64,000 bases of DNA from Gemmatimonadota bacterium (lineage in GTDB: Bacteria; Gemmatimonadota; Gemmatimonadetes; Longimicrobiales; Gaopeijiaceae). Shown piece after piece: positions 1-7,749 of this stretch; positions within the stretch are counted from its first letter, which is position 1, and every line of letters starts with the position of its first letter. The notes under the pieces were generated by a model. The model was not told where the DNA came from. It did no database searches and saw nothing but the letters and a program-made list of their open reading frames with translations. The DNA lies in assembly GCA_022571515.1 (NCBI GenBank), contig JACZXQ010000019.1, positions 1 to 64,000 on the forward strand. The letters are read 5' to 3'. The translations under genes were made by a program, and so were the position numbers.

Positions 1-1
1 C

Positions 2-150
2 CGATGCCAATTGCTGCCGAGTATACGTGACGGAGAACGGATTCGGCAGAGCGCCCTCCGCACGGAGAATCCAGCAGGCGCTGGCGACCTCCTGAAGGCG
101 GTGTCGGTCGATCGCTTTGCATCCCACGCCGGGCTCATGTTCCTCGAATG
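2..150 (+). CDS. C-terminal end of an unidentified gene (partial)
   Basis: One plus-strand frame is open from the window edge to a TGA at 148-150. That stop overlaps the ATG of the following MerR-like remnant in an ATGA arrangement typical of coupled genes. The roughly 49 visible residues (ending HAGLMFLE) match no family I recognise. The call rests only on the open frame and the overlap; a second frame is also open to about position 104, so coding status is uncertain. Confidence 0.25.
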
Positions 151-312
151 ACTCAACGCGACAGCCTCAGGATCGGGAAGCTCGCTGACGCGGCCGGCGT
201 CAGCGTTGAGACGGTTCGGTTCTACGAACGCCGATCGTTGGTCCCATCCCCCCCCTCGCACGCCGTCCGGATACCGACAGTTTCCGCCTCATGGCGGCGC
301 TGTTTTTCTTAG
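148..312 (+). pseudogene. MerR-family regulator remnant, frameshifted and truncated
   Basis: The ATG at 148 opens a typical MerR winged-helix start: RIGKLADAAGVSVETVRFYE followed by RRSLVPSPP. A run of eight C residues at 248-255 then breaks the frame. One base further on, the expected family continuation PPPRTPSGYRQFP is readable, so a single extra C explains the shift. After GYRQFP the family resemblance ends, so the dimerisation helix and any metal-binding loop are missing. Family: activators responding to metals, redox stress or drugs. This copy should be inactive unless the C-run is a sequencing error, and even then it is truncated. Confidence 0.7.
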
Positions 313-360
313 ACCGACGAGAGCTCCCCACCCCCGGGTGGGGATAGGGTTCCCGCTGGC

Positions 361-477
361 GCGTGCCAGGACCAACCACGCCTGGCCATCTTGTTCGCGG
401 TCACCATGATCGCAAGCGTGGTGCCGGCCCGCTGTGCGGCGCGCGTGGATCCTGTGGACGCGTCGAGGGCAGAGTGA
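361..477 (+). pseudogene. C-terminal remnant of a MacB/FtsX (ADOP-type) permease
   Basis: The frame ending in TGA at 475-477 reads a hydrophobic segment (LAILFAVTMIASVV) and then PARCAARVDPVDASRAE. This is the standard end of MacB/ADOP permeases: last membrane helix, then P-A-R-x-A-x-R-x-[DN]-P-x-x-A-L-R. The permease at 54591-57440 ends the same way. Nothing upstream in this frame continues the family, so only the last 35 or so residues remain. The Leu of the usual ALR is Ser here. The call rests on a short motif. Confidence 0.5.
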
Positions 478-479
478 GT

Positions 480-3428
480 TCAGCCTCCCGTGCTGGTCGT
501 CACGACCAGTGCCGGATCTTCCCTGATGGTCACCGTGCCGCTCCGGGTCTCGCCGCCCGCGGTGATCTCGACCCTGTACGTTCCGGGTTCGGCCGCTGCC
601 CCCCGCAACTGGGTGCCGAAGCCACCGCGTCCACCACGTCCACCGAACTGCCCCCCGGGCTGCGCTTGCCGCCTCCGAAAAGCCTCACGCTGCTCGTCCG
701 TCGGGTTGAAGCGCATCCCCCAGTAGTAGCGGTTGATCCCCTTCCGCGCAGGCAGATCGGTCGTAAAGACGTTTTCTCCCGAGAGGTCCGAGATCTCGAG
801 TGTGATCTGCCCCGAGACGTCCGCACCCACGTAATAGTGGATCGCCGCCGAGTTGACGAGCTGGTTGGGTGAGTTGCCCGGCGGGACCTGCTCGATGGTG
901 AGTGGGTTGCGACCCGTGAAGAGTTTGTGGCCGCGCGTCGCGCCGCGGCTGATGCCCTTCCACTGCGTTGCCACCCGACTCTGGAACAAGTGGATGGAGG
1001 ACGACAGCACGGTTTCGTCGAGCTGCTGCAGCGGCGTGATGTCGTCGAGAATCCACACGCTCCGGCCGTGCGTCGCCGCGATGAGGTCTCCGTCTCTCGG
1101 GTGCACGACCAAGTCGTGGACCGCCACGGTGGGCAGATCGGCCATGAGCCGCGACCAGCTCTGTCCGCCGTCCACCGTCACGTAGGCTCCGAACTCGGTG
1201 CCCACGAAGAGCAGGTCCCGGTTGCGGTGGTCCTCCGTGATGACGTATACGGGCTCATCGTCCGGCAGGTTCGAGGAGATGCTCTCCCACGACTCGCCGA
1301 AGTCGGTGGTCTTGAGCACCCACGGCCGGAAGTTGTCGCTCCGGTGGCCGTCGAAGGTCACGTAAGCGGTACCGTCGTCGAAACGGGACGCGGTCACCCG
1401 GCTGACCCAGAGGCCATCGGGCACGTCCTCGATGTTGCGCCGCACGTCGGTCCATGAGCTCCCGTCGTCTCGGGTCAGCTGCACCCGCCCGTCGTCCGTT
1501 CCTACCCAAATGAGTCCTGGCGTGATCGGGGACTCCGAGATCGTGATGAGTGTGGCGTGCGTCTCGGCAGAGGTCACATCGCGTGTGATTCCGCCACTCT
1601 CCTCGTCGGTCAGCACGGGGTCGTTCGTCGAGAGATCTGGGCTGATCATCATCCAGGTGTCACCCCGGTCCGTGCTCTTGAACAGGTGGTTGCCGCCGAA
1701 GTAGACCGTTGTCGACCTGTGCGGCGAGAGGATCAACGGCGAGCTCCAGTTGAAGCGGAAGCGATCGCGCGGCAAGCGGTTGCCACCACCACCCCTTCCA
1801 CCAAATCCGCCGTCCGGGGGTGCGGCCACGGGCGTCAGGTCTGGGTAGAAGTCGGTCAGGTTGAGGATGTTGCTCCGGTTGGGGGTGATGTTCTGCCCGA
1901 CCTGCCGGAACACCGCGTCCAGGCGCCGGATGTTGCCGCCCTGGCTCTCGGTGTAGACGGTCCGCCAGTCGTTCGGGTCCGGTGTGGTGTGGAACCCGTC
2001 ACCGGAGTGGAACTTGAACCAGTGGTCGTTCAGGACGCCGTTCCAGTCCCGGCTGTTGCTCGGGCCACCCCAGTTCCCGTTGTCCTGAAGGCCGCCGTAC
2101 ACCCAGTAGGGGTCGCGGTTGTCGGCCGTCACCGCGTAGAACTGCCCGATGTCCATGTTGTCGAACATCGTGAACGTCATGCCGCGGTCGTAGGTGACAT
2201 ACGAGCCCTTGTCGTTCCCGACGTAGAAGATGTCCGGGTTCTCGGGGTGCACCCAGAGGGCGTGGAAGTCGCCCGAGATGCCCTGCATGTTCCTGCTGAA
2301 GCTGCGGCCGCCGTCTTCCGACACATTGGCGCTGCCCGCCAGAACGTAGACCTGCTCGTCGTCGTTCGGATCGATGTAGATGTGGCTGTAATAGAACGGC
2401 CGGTTGTTGTAGCGGTTGATGAACTCCCAGTTCTCGCCGCCGTCTTCCGATCGGTAGATCCCGGTGCCCAACCGGGACATGTCGGCGTACTCGGGACTTG
2501 GCTGGCCGCCGCCGCCACGGCCTCCACGGCCGCCGCCGCCCCGCTGAGGCTGATAGCCGTGCTCCACGATGGCCATCACGATGTTCGGATTCTGCCGCGA
2601 CACGGAGAGGCCGATCTTGCCGGTCGCCCCTTCCGGAAGCCCGTTCGTGAGCTTCGCCCAGGTGTCGCCGCCGTCCGTGGACTTGAAGATGCCGCCGTTG
2701 GGGCCTCCCGAGTCGAACCGGTACGGCTGCCTGAGTCGCTCCCAGAAGGCGGCGTACAGCACGTTCGGGTTGCTGGGGTCCATCTTGATGTCGGTAGCGC
2801 CCGTGCGACCGTCCTCGGGCAGGCCGTTGCCTAGCAGCTCCCAGGTCTCGCCACCGTCCATCGTTCGGTAAAGGCCCCGCTCGCCGGTGTGGCCCCAGAG
2901 GTGCCCCTGGGCCGCCACGTATACGATGTCGGGGTCGAAGGGGTGCGTGATGACCTCTCCGATGTGGTGCGTGTCCCGGAGGCCCATGTTGACGAACGTC
3001 TCGCCGCCGTCCGTGGACTTGTAGACGCCGTCTCCCCAGCCCACGCTGTTCCGCGTGCAGGACTCGCCGGTGCCGACCCACACGATGTCCGGGTTGGGCT
3101 GGAAGATCGCGATGTCCCCGACGTTGGCGGTGCCGTAGTCCTCGAAGATGGCCTCCCAGGTCGTGCCCGCGTTCACCGACTTCCAAACGCCCCCCGAAGC
3201 TGCTCCCACATAGACGGTCGTGAAGTCGCTCTCCACCGCCTCGATGTCGGTCACCCTGCCGGCCATGTTGGCGGGTCCGATGTTGCGCCACTTGAGATCC
3301 TGGAAGAGCGCGTCCTGTGCGCCCTGGGCGGCCAGCGGGGACGCCGCGGTCGACAGCACGGTGACGAAGGCGAGCAGGCCTGCTAGAGGGAGCTTGGATT
3401 CGCCGGAGTAGCGTGAGAAAGCGTACAA
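480..3428 (-). CDS. Secreted sortilin/VPS10-like BNR-repeat protein
   Basis: A secreted protein of about 982 residues built from repeated Asp-box (BNR) motifs, as in sialidase-type and sortilin beta-propellers. Examples are KSTDGGETF, RTMDGGETWE, KSTDGGDTWA, RSEDGGENWE and VTVDGGQSW. The TTG at 3428 is chosen because GGGAGG lies five bases upstream, and the protein then begins with a basic tip, a hydrophobic stretch and ASPLAAQ, a plausible signal peptide and cleavage site. An upstream in-frame TTG (3527) would add a Pro-rich, non-signal-like extension. Gly/Arg-rich loops interrupt the propeller, and the last 130 residues look like a FlgD/Ig-like domain. The catalytic residues of true sialidases cannot be assigned; a role in extracellular binding or hydrolysis is inference. 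A paralogue lies at 29528-32662. Confidence 0.85.
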   Translation of the reverse strand: MYAFSRYSGESKLPLAGLLAFVTVLSTAASPLAAQGAQDALFQDLKWRNIGPANMAGRVTDIEAVESDFTTVYVGAASGGVWKSVNAGTTWEAIFEDYGTANVGDIAIFQPNPDIVWVGTGESCTRNSVGWGDGVYKSTDGGETFVNMGLRDTHHIGEVITHPFDPDIVYVAAQGHLWGHTGERGLYRTMDGGETWELLGNGLPEDGRTGATDIKMDPSNPNVLYAAFWERLRQPYRFDSGGPNGGIFKSTDGGDTWAKLTNGLPEGATGKIGLSVSRQNPNIVMAIVEHGYQPQRGGGGRGGRGGGGQPSPEYADMSRLGTGIYRSEDGGENWEFINRYNNRPFYYSHIYIDPNDDEQVYVLAGSANVSEDGGRSFSRNMQGISGDFHALWVHPENPDIFYVGNDKGSYVTYDRGMTFTMFDNMDIGQFYAVTADNRDPYWVYGGLQDNGNWGGPSNSRDWNGVLNDHWFKFHSGDGFHTTPDPNDWRTVYTESQGGNIRRLDAVFRQVGQNITPNRSNILNLTDFYPDLTPVAAPPDGGFGGRGGGGNRLPRDRFRFNWSSPLILSPHRSTTVYFGGNHLFKSTDRGDTWMMISPDLSTNDPVLTDEESGGITRDVTSAETHATLITISESPITPGLIWVGTDDGRVQLTRDDGSSWTDVRRNIEDVPDGLWVSRVTASRFDDGTAYVTFDGHRSDNFRPWVLKTTDFGESWESISSNLPDDEPVYVITEDHRNRDLLFVGTEFGAYVTVDGGQSWSRLMADLPTVAVHDLVVHPRDGDLIAATHGRSVWILDDITPLQQLDETVLSSSIHLFQSRVATQWKGISRGATRGHKLFTGRNPLTIEQVPPGNSPNQLVNSAAIHYYVGADVSGQITLEISDLSGENVFTTDLPARKGINRYYWGMRFNPTDEQREAFRRRQAQPGGQFGGRGGRGGFGTQLRGAAAEPGTYRVEITAGGETRSGTVTIREDPALVVTTSTGG

Positions 3429-3588
3429 GAGAGCCTCCCGTTCGGTGGGTGTACATCCTCCAGTTCCGTATACCTTCTCGGAGTTTGGAGGGGTGGGGAA
3501 TGTCGGGGGGTGCGGGGTTTCCGGCAAGAAGTGATTCTACGGCCCCGCCCGACCCGGCGGGACCCACCGCAAGCAAGAGCGCAGGTGA

Positions 3589-4869
3589 TCAGGGGTGCGT
3601 GTAGACCCTGCCCCCCATCATGACCCAGTCGATGCGCTGCGTGGCGCTGATGTCTTCCAGGGGATTACCCGGCATCGCCACCATGTCCGCCAGGCGGCCT
3701 ACCTCGATGATCCCACGGTCGTCCTTGCCGAGAAGGTCGGCCGCATAGAGCGTGGCTGAGCGCAGGGCCTCCAGTGGCGTCATCCCCCGATCTACGAGGG
3801 CCACGAACTCGCCAGCGTTCTCCCCATGGGGGTACACGGCCGCATCGGTCCCAAACGCGATCTTCACGCCGGCCGCGATCGCGCGTCTCACGCTTTCGAT
3901 CGCGAGCGGAAGGACTTCTTCCGCCTTGCGGCGCACGGGCGGGGGAAGCACGTCCAGGTCGATTCTCTCTGCCAGGTAGGTGGTCGGAACCAGGTAAGTG
4001 CCATGCTCCTTCATGAGCTCGATGGCCTCGTCGTCCAGCATCGAGCCGTGCTCGATCGATGCTACGCCGGCCCGCACGGCAGCCTTGATGCCTTCGGTGC
4101 CGTGGGCGTGCGCCGCCACCTTGACCCCATGGCGTGCGGCTTCCTCAACCATGGCGGTCATCTCTTCCTCGCTGTACTGCTGGGCGCCGACAGGTCCTTC
4201 GAACGAAAGAACTCCCGCCGTGGCGCACGTCTTGATCACCTCCGCACCGTGCTTGATCTGGTATCGCACGGCCTGGACCACCTGCCAGGGCCCGTCCGCC
4301 ACTCCGTCTTTCGGACCCTGCTCGAGGATCCCCGGAGAGAAACCCGTGATGTCGCAGTGGCCTCCAGTGATGCCCAAGGGATTGCGTGAGGGCACGACGC
4401 GTGGGCCCACCACGTCGCCCCGCTCCACCGCGTGCTTGAGCGAAACGGTTACGTCGCCCCCGAAGTCGCGGACCGTCGTGAACCCGGCCAGAAGCGTGAT
4501 GCGTGCGTACTTTGTGGCCCTAAACGCAGCGTCCGCCTGGTTGTCCGTGACCGCCTGCGTGAACGAGTCGGGCCCGAGCTGGCCGCTCAGGTGCGTGTGC
4601 AGGTCCATGAGGCCCGGGACCAGCGTGCGGTCGCCCAGGTCGATGACCTCGGCATCAGGAGGTGTGGACGACGGGTTCACCGCGGTGATCCAGCCGCCTT
4701 CGACGACGACCGTGACGTCCTGGAGCATTCGGCCGGCCACCACGTCGAGCATGCGGGCGGCCTTCACCACTGTAGGCCCCTGCTGGGTGGCGGCCCACTC
4801 GGGCGTGGTGAGCATAGCCACGGCGATGAGTGCGGCGAGAGCGGTTGTGGACGGGTGTCGAAGCATCAT
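3589..4869 (-). CDS. Exported metal-dependent amidohydrolase (imidazolonepropionase/prolidase-like)
   Basis: About 426 residues of the amidohydrolase superfamily. An N-terminal signal peptide (to about residue 28) precedes the beta-sandwich and TIM barrel. Visible ligands are DLHTHL near residue 90 (HxH), a Lys in AEVIKTCATAG (probable carboxylated bridging Lys), AAHAHG and SIEHGS histidines, and the Asp in AFGTDAAV. The C-terminal GRLADMVAMPGNPLEDI is the typical strand returning to the sandwich. ATG 4869 is preferred over an upstream in-frame start because GAGG sits six bases before it and it opens the signal peptide. This subfamily includes exported Xaa-Pro/Xaa-Arg dipeptidases; the substrate here is unknown. 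It lies behind the BNR protein, reading the same way. Confidence 0.88.
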   Translation of the reverse strand: MMLRHPSTTALAALIAVAMLTTPEWAATQQGPTVVKAARMLDVVAGRMLQDVTVVVEGGWITAVNPSSTPPDAEVIDLGDRTLVPGLMDLHTHLSGQLGPDSFTQAVTDNQADAAFRATKYARITLLAGFTTVRDFGGDVTVSLKHAVERGDVVGPRVVPSRNPLGITGGHCDITGFSPGILEQGPKDGVADGPWQVVQAVRYQIKHGAEVIKTCATAGVLSFEGPVGAQQYSEEEMTAMVEEAARHGVKVAAHAHGTEGIKAAVRAGVASIEHGSMLDDEAIELMKEHGTYLVPTTYLAERIDLDVLPPPVRRKAEEVLPLAIESVRRAIAAGVKIAFGTDAAVYPHGENAGEFVALVDRGMTPLEALRSATLYAADLLGKDDRGIIEVGRLADMVAMPGNPLEDISATQRIDWVMMGGRVYTHP

Positions 4870-5124
4870 GTCAATCCTCGGGAGAGGGTTCGGGTCCCCT
4901 GTGGGCCTACACTTCGGACGGGCGGAGGAGAGACGCCTTCGGCCGCTCGGAGCCCACACGGTAGCGCGCCCGGTTCCCGCGGTCCAGTTGTTCGAGAGGA
5001 GCCCGTACGGCCGTCCCTTGACGGCTCGGTCATGGGTTGGCGACTGTGGGGGTTCGGACCATGCCGGGATCCGCGTGAACTGACCTCACATGCGACTCGC
5101 TCGACTGTTTCTACGGAGATATTC

Positions 5125-5625
5125 GTGAACGACCACAATCCGCTGACCGACCCGCTCACCGGGCTTTCCAGCCAGTGGCACTTCGACGTGATCTTCGACT
5201 TCGTGTTCGAACTCGCTGATCGCGATGTTCCCATGACGCTGGTGCTGTTCGAGATCGACGGGCTGGCCACGCACGTCGCTGAAGGAGAAGCGGATGCCAA
5301 GCAAGCCGCTCTCGGCGGTTTTGGACGGGTGCTGGCTGAGGGCAGCCGTAAGATGGACCTTACCGCCCGACACGGCGACGAGCGCTTCATGTGCCTGCTC
5401 CTGGTGTGCAATGTCCAAGGGGGCATGGTCTTCGCCGACCGCATTCGGGCCGAAGCGGAGGGGTTCACGGCCTCGACGGGACTCACGCTGAGTGCCGGTG
5501 TGGCTGTGTACACAGGCGACATGAAAGAGCGAGACGACCTCGAGGCTGCGGTCAAGCGATGCTTGGAGGCTGCGCAACTCGCCGGCGGCGACCGGGTCGG
5601 CGTTCCTCAAGATGTGACTGATTAG
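5125..5625 (+). CDS. Degenerate GGDEF-domain protein
   Basis: A 166-residue protein that is essentially one GGDEF fold. It starts with DPLTGLSSQWHFD, the usual D-x-L-T-G-L-x-N-R-x-x-F entry, and continues through LVLFEIDGL and ARHGDERFM to SAGVAVY. The signature GG[DE]EF is HGDER here, so the first Gly and the terminal Phe are altered and diguanylate cyclase activity is doubtful. GTG at 5125 is chosen because GGAG lies six bases upstream. There is no sensor, membrane or EAL domain. It could bind nucleotide or c-di-GMP without catalysis, or be a divergent cyclase. Confidence 0.7.
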   Translation: MNDHNPLTDPLTGLSSQWHFDVIFDFVFELADRDVPMTLVLFEIDGLATHVAEGEADAKQAALGGFGRVLAEGSRKMDLTARHGDERFMCLLLVCNVQGGMVFADRIRAEAEGFTASTGLTLSAGVAVYTGDMKERDDLEAAVKRCLEAAQLAGGDRVGVPQDVTD

Positions 5626-5791
5626 CTGATGTGAGACCCTGTTTCACCCTACCCGTGGGCCCCGTCGAGAGGGTCCTCGATGGGCTGACCGCCTCCCCGG
5701 CGGCGTGCCCTAACACCCCCGTGTCATATAGAACGCCTCCCCACGACACTAAAGCTACCGAGTGTGCCCTCCCCGAGACCGGAGGCTTTTG

Positions 5792-6526
5792 GTGACAGAC
5801 CTCGAGCGTCTCCACGAGCAGAGCTTCGGCTGGGCGCTGAGTTGCTGCGGGTGGGATCATCACATGGCGGAGGATGTGTTGCAGACCACGTACGTAAAGG
5901 TTCTCTCGGGCGCCGCGCAGTACAGTGGCAAGTCCGGCTTCCGGACCTGGCTATTCTCGGTGATCCGGCGTACTGCGCTGGAACAGGCTCGACGAGCGAG
6001 ATCGCGGGCGGAGGGGATGCGGCGTTGGGGCAGGGAAGCGAGGCATCCTGCCGTAGCCGAGCCTGCGGTCCATGCTTGCAGAAGAGGCGACGCGATGAAC
6101 AACCATGAGGACACGGAAATCCGGGGCGCGTTCGCCCGCCTGAGGGCAGAAGAAGCGGTCCTGGCGCCCGATCTTGCCCATATGCTCTCGGCAGCGGAGG
6201 CCGAGAGTGGACCCATGCTGGTGCGGTTGCGCCGGCAGCGCATCGTGCGCTGGGCGTCCGGCGGAGTCGGGCTGGCCGCAGCGGCGATCGGCGGACTCCT
6301 CCTTGGAGGGCAACGGGCAGACGCCCGGTTCGAAGAAGCCGTGGCGTTGTGGAGTAGCCCGGTCGAGTGGACCACTGCGACCGACTTTCTGCTCGAGACT
6401 CCGGGCTCGGAGCTGATGCGCCGGCCCGTGCTCACGTTGCCCCGGGTATGGGTCGGCGTGACCGATTCGGGCATTCCCATGCCCACGCGCGGCGACGCGC
6501 GGTTTTCAGAAAGGAATCAATCATGA
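5792..6526 (+). CDS. ECF sigma factor region 2 fused in frame to an anti-sigma-like membrane protein
   Basis: GTG 5792 follows GGAGG with six-base spacing. Residues 1-75 are sigma-70 region 2: AEDVLQTTYVKVL and FRTWLFSVIRRTAL are the core-binding and -10 recognition helices. Region 4, which binds the -35 element, is absent. After about 25 unassignable residues the frame runs into MNNHEDTEIRGAFARL and a protein with one membrane helix (GLAAAAIGGLLLG, about residues 170-185) and a short periplasmic tail, as in anti-sigma factors. An internal ATG at 6095 has AGAGG seven bases upstream, so the second half may also be made alone. An in-frame deletion that joined neighbouring genes is the simplest history. 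The stop overlaps the next gene (ATGA). Confidence 0.65.
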   Translation: MTDLERLHEQSFGWALSCCGWDHHMAEDVLQTTYVKVLSGAAQYSGKSGFRTWLFSVIRRTALEQARRARSRAEGMRRWGREARHPAVAEPAVHACRRGDAMNNHEDTEIRGAFARLRAEEAVLAPDLAHMLSAAEAESGPMLVRLRRQRIVRWASGGVGLAAAAIGGLLLGGQRADARFEEAVALWSSPVEWTTATDFLLETPGSELMRRPVLTLPRVWVGVTDSGIPMPTRGDARFSERNQS

Positions 6527-6978
6527 AGAGAATAGCGATACTGCTCGCGATGGTGGCCGTGATCCTTTCGGGATCACTGGCAGGACAGGAACCACCCAAA
6601 GATCCGTTCGCGAATGTGCTTTTTCCGCCCGAGTTGGTCATGCAACACCGCCGCGCGATCGATCTCCAGCGTGATCAGCGGGATGCGATCACCGAGGCTA
6701 TCCAAGAGCTCCAGAGTCATGTGGTGAGCCTCCAGTGGGAGCTGCTCGACCAGACCCAGGCTCTCGTGGAGGTGCTCGCAGGCCCGCGAGCGGACGAGGG
6801 GACGGTGCTAGACAAGATCGACGCCGTGCTCGCCGCGGAGGCCCGCATCAAGCGGTCTCAGATGACGCTGCTCGTGCGTATCAAGAACATCCTCACGCCT
6901 CAGCAGCAGGATCGCCTGAGCGAACTGAGGGGTGCCGGTTCAGAGGACCTACTCGAGTCGGCCGGCGGGCGCAGGTAG
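6523..6978 (+). CDS. Periplasmic Spy/CpxP-like (LTxxQ) protein
   Basis: A 151-residue exported protein. A signal peptide (MKRIAILLAMVAVILSGSLAGQ) is followed by an all-helical domain with heptad-like spacing and the motif ILTPQQQDRLSEL, a variant of the LTxxQ repeat of Spy, CpxP and heavy-metal-resistance proteins. Its start overlaps the stop of the sigma/anti-sigma fusion by four bases, so the three functions form one envelope-stress-like operon. In the family it acts as a periplasmic chaperone or metal sensor that dampens the stress response; that role is inferred here. Confidence 0.72.
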   Translation: MKRIAILLAMVAVILSGSLAGQEPPKDPFANVLFPPELVMQHRRAIDLQRDQRDAITEAIQELQSHVVSLQWELLDQTQALVEVLAGPRADEGTVLDKIDAVLAAEARIKRSQMTLLVRIKNILTPQQQDRLSELRGAGSEDLLESAGGRR

Positions 6979-7000
6979 ACGCTTGAGCACCGCTCCCCGT

Positions 7001-7041
7001 GTGGCGGGGGCTTGGCTCTCGGACGTCCGGCCCCCGCCCAC
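7001..7041. terminator. GC-rich hairpin between convergent genes
   Basis: GGCGGGGGC (7003-7011) pairs perfectly with GCCCCCGCC (7030-7038) around an 18-base loop. It sits between the end of the CpxP-like gene and the convergent yjbQ stop at 7043. There is no T tract, so it is only a candidate bidirectional terminator. Confidence 0.4.
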
Positions 7042-7042
7042 G

Positions 7043-7465
7043 TCAGTCACCGACCACCGTCACGGCGATGACGCGGCGCCTCGGGCGCGTGTCCAAGTCG
7101 ATCAAAACCACCTGCTGCCAGGTACCGAGCGGCACCTGGCCGTCGATGACGGGCAGTGCGATGGACGGCCCGATCAGGCTCGCCCGAACGTGGCTGTGGC
7201 CGTTGTCGTCGTTCCACGTCTTCTCGTGCTCATACTCGGCGTGTTCAGGGGCGATGCGCTCCAGGGCCGCGACAATGTCGTGGTTCACGAGACCAGGTTC
7301 GAACTCCAACGTCGTCAGGGCGGCGGTCGAACCCACCACCATAGCGGTCACCTGCCCGCAGAGCACTCCGCTCTCGCTCACCAGCTCTCGTAGACCTTCC
7401 GTGAGATCGAGAATGTGACCGTTTCCACGCGTTTCTGCCGTGATGCTGCCGCTGTGCGTGGTCAT
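7043..7465 (-). CDS. yjbQ: YjbQ/UPF0047 family protein
   Basis: A 140-residue protein matching the compact YjbQ fold end to end. It has TVVHSTAALTT-like strands, HEKTWNDDNGHSHVRASL with the conserved histidines of the active-site pocket, and the characteristic PLGTWQQVVLIDLD ending followed by RPRRR. ATG 7465 gives the normal family length; the upstream open frame is the opposite reading of the metallochaperone gene. Some members show weak thiamine-phosphate-synthase activity in vitro, but the physiological role is unknown. It lies 22 bases downstream of the CopZ-type gene on the same strand and is probably cotranscribed with it. Confidence 0.9.
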   Translation of the reverse strand: MTTHSGSITAETRGNGHILDLTEGLRELVSESGVLCGQVTAMVVGSTAALTTLEFEPGLVNHDIVAALERIAPEHAEYEHEKTWNDDNGHSHVRASLIGPSIALPVIDGQVPLGTWQQVVLIDLDTRPRRRVIAVTVVGD

Positions 7466-7487
7466 TCCATCTCGCCCCGGTCCGGTA

Positions 7488-7697
7488 CTAGCCGTCGGCC
7501 TCTGCGGAGTATCCGGCCTTGGCCACCGCCCCGACCATGTTCTCGAGAGAGGCCCCGTCCTCGTGCGTAACCTGCGCTTCTCCGGTATCGAGTGAAATCT
7601 CCACTTCCTGGACGCCGTCCACGCGTGACAGCACGCGCTCAACCGCATCCGAGCATCCGCTGCAACTCATGCCGGTGATCTTGAGCTTGGTTTTCAC
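7488..7697 (-). CDS. Heavy-metal-associated (HMA) metallochaperone, CopZ type
   Basis: A 69-residue single HMA domain with a beta-alpha-beta-beta-alpha-beta pattern and the metal-binding loop GMSCSGCSDAV (CxxC at residues 12 and 15). The second half ends AVAKAGYSAEADG, as in CopZ proteins. It would carry Cu(I) or a similar soft metal in the cytoplasm and pass it to a P-type ATPase or regulator. No ATPase lies nearby, although other metal or stress genes (CpxP-like, DUF411) are in the window. Confidence 0.9.
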   Translation of the reverse strand: MKTKLKITGMSCSGCSDAVERVLSRVDGVQEVEISLDTGEAQVTHEDGASLENMVGAVAKAGYSAEADG

Positions 7698-7749
7698 CCG
7701 CTTTGCTCCTCATCCGTCAAAGGTTTCCCGGTCCCTTTGCTGTACCCGC

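Noticed and set aside
1999-3576. Long minus-strand frame (525 codons) inside the first BNR gene
   Set aside because: Arg-rich out-of-frame reading of the same strand; no domain, and the BNR frame explains the locus.
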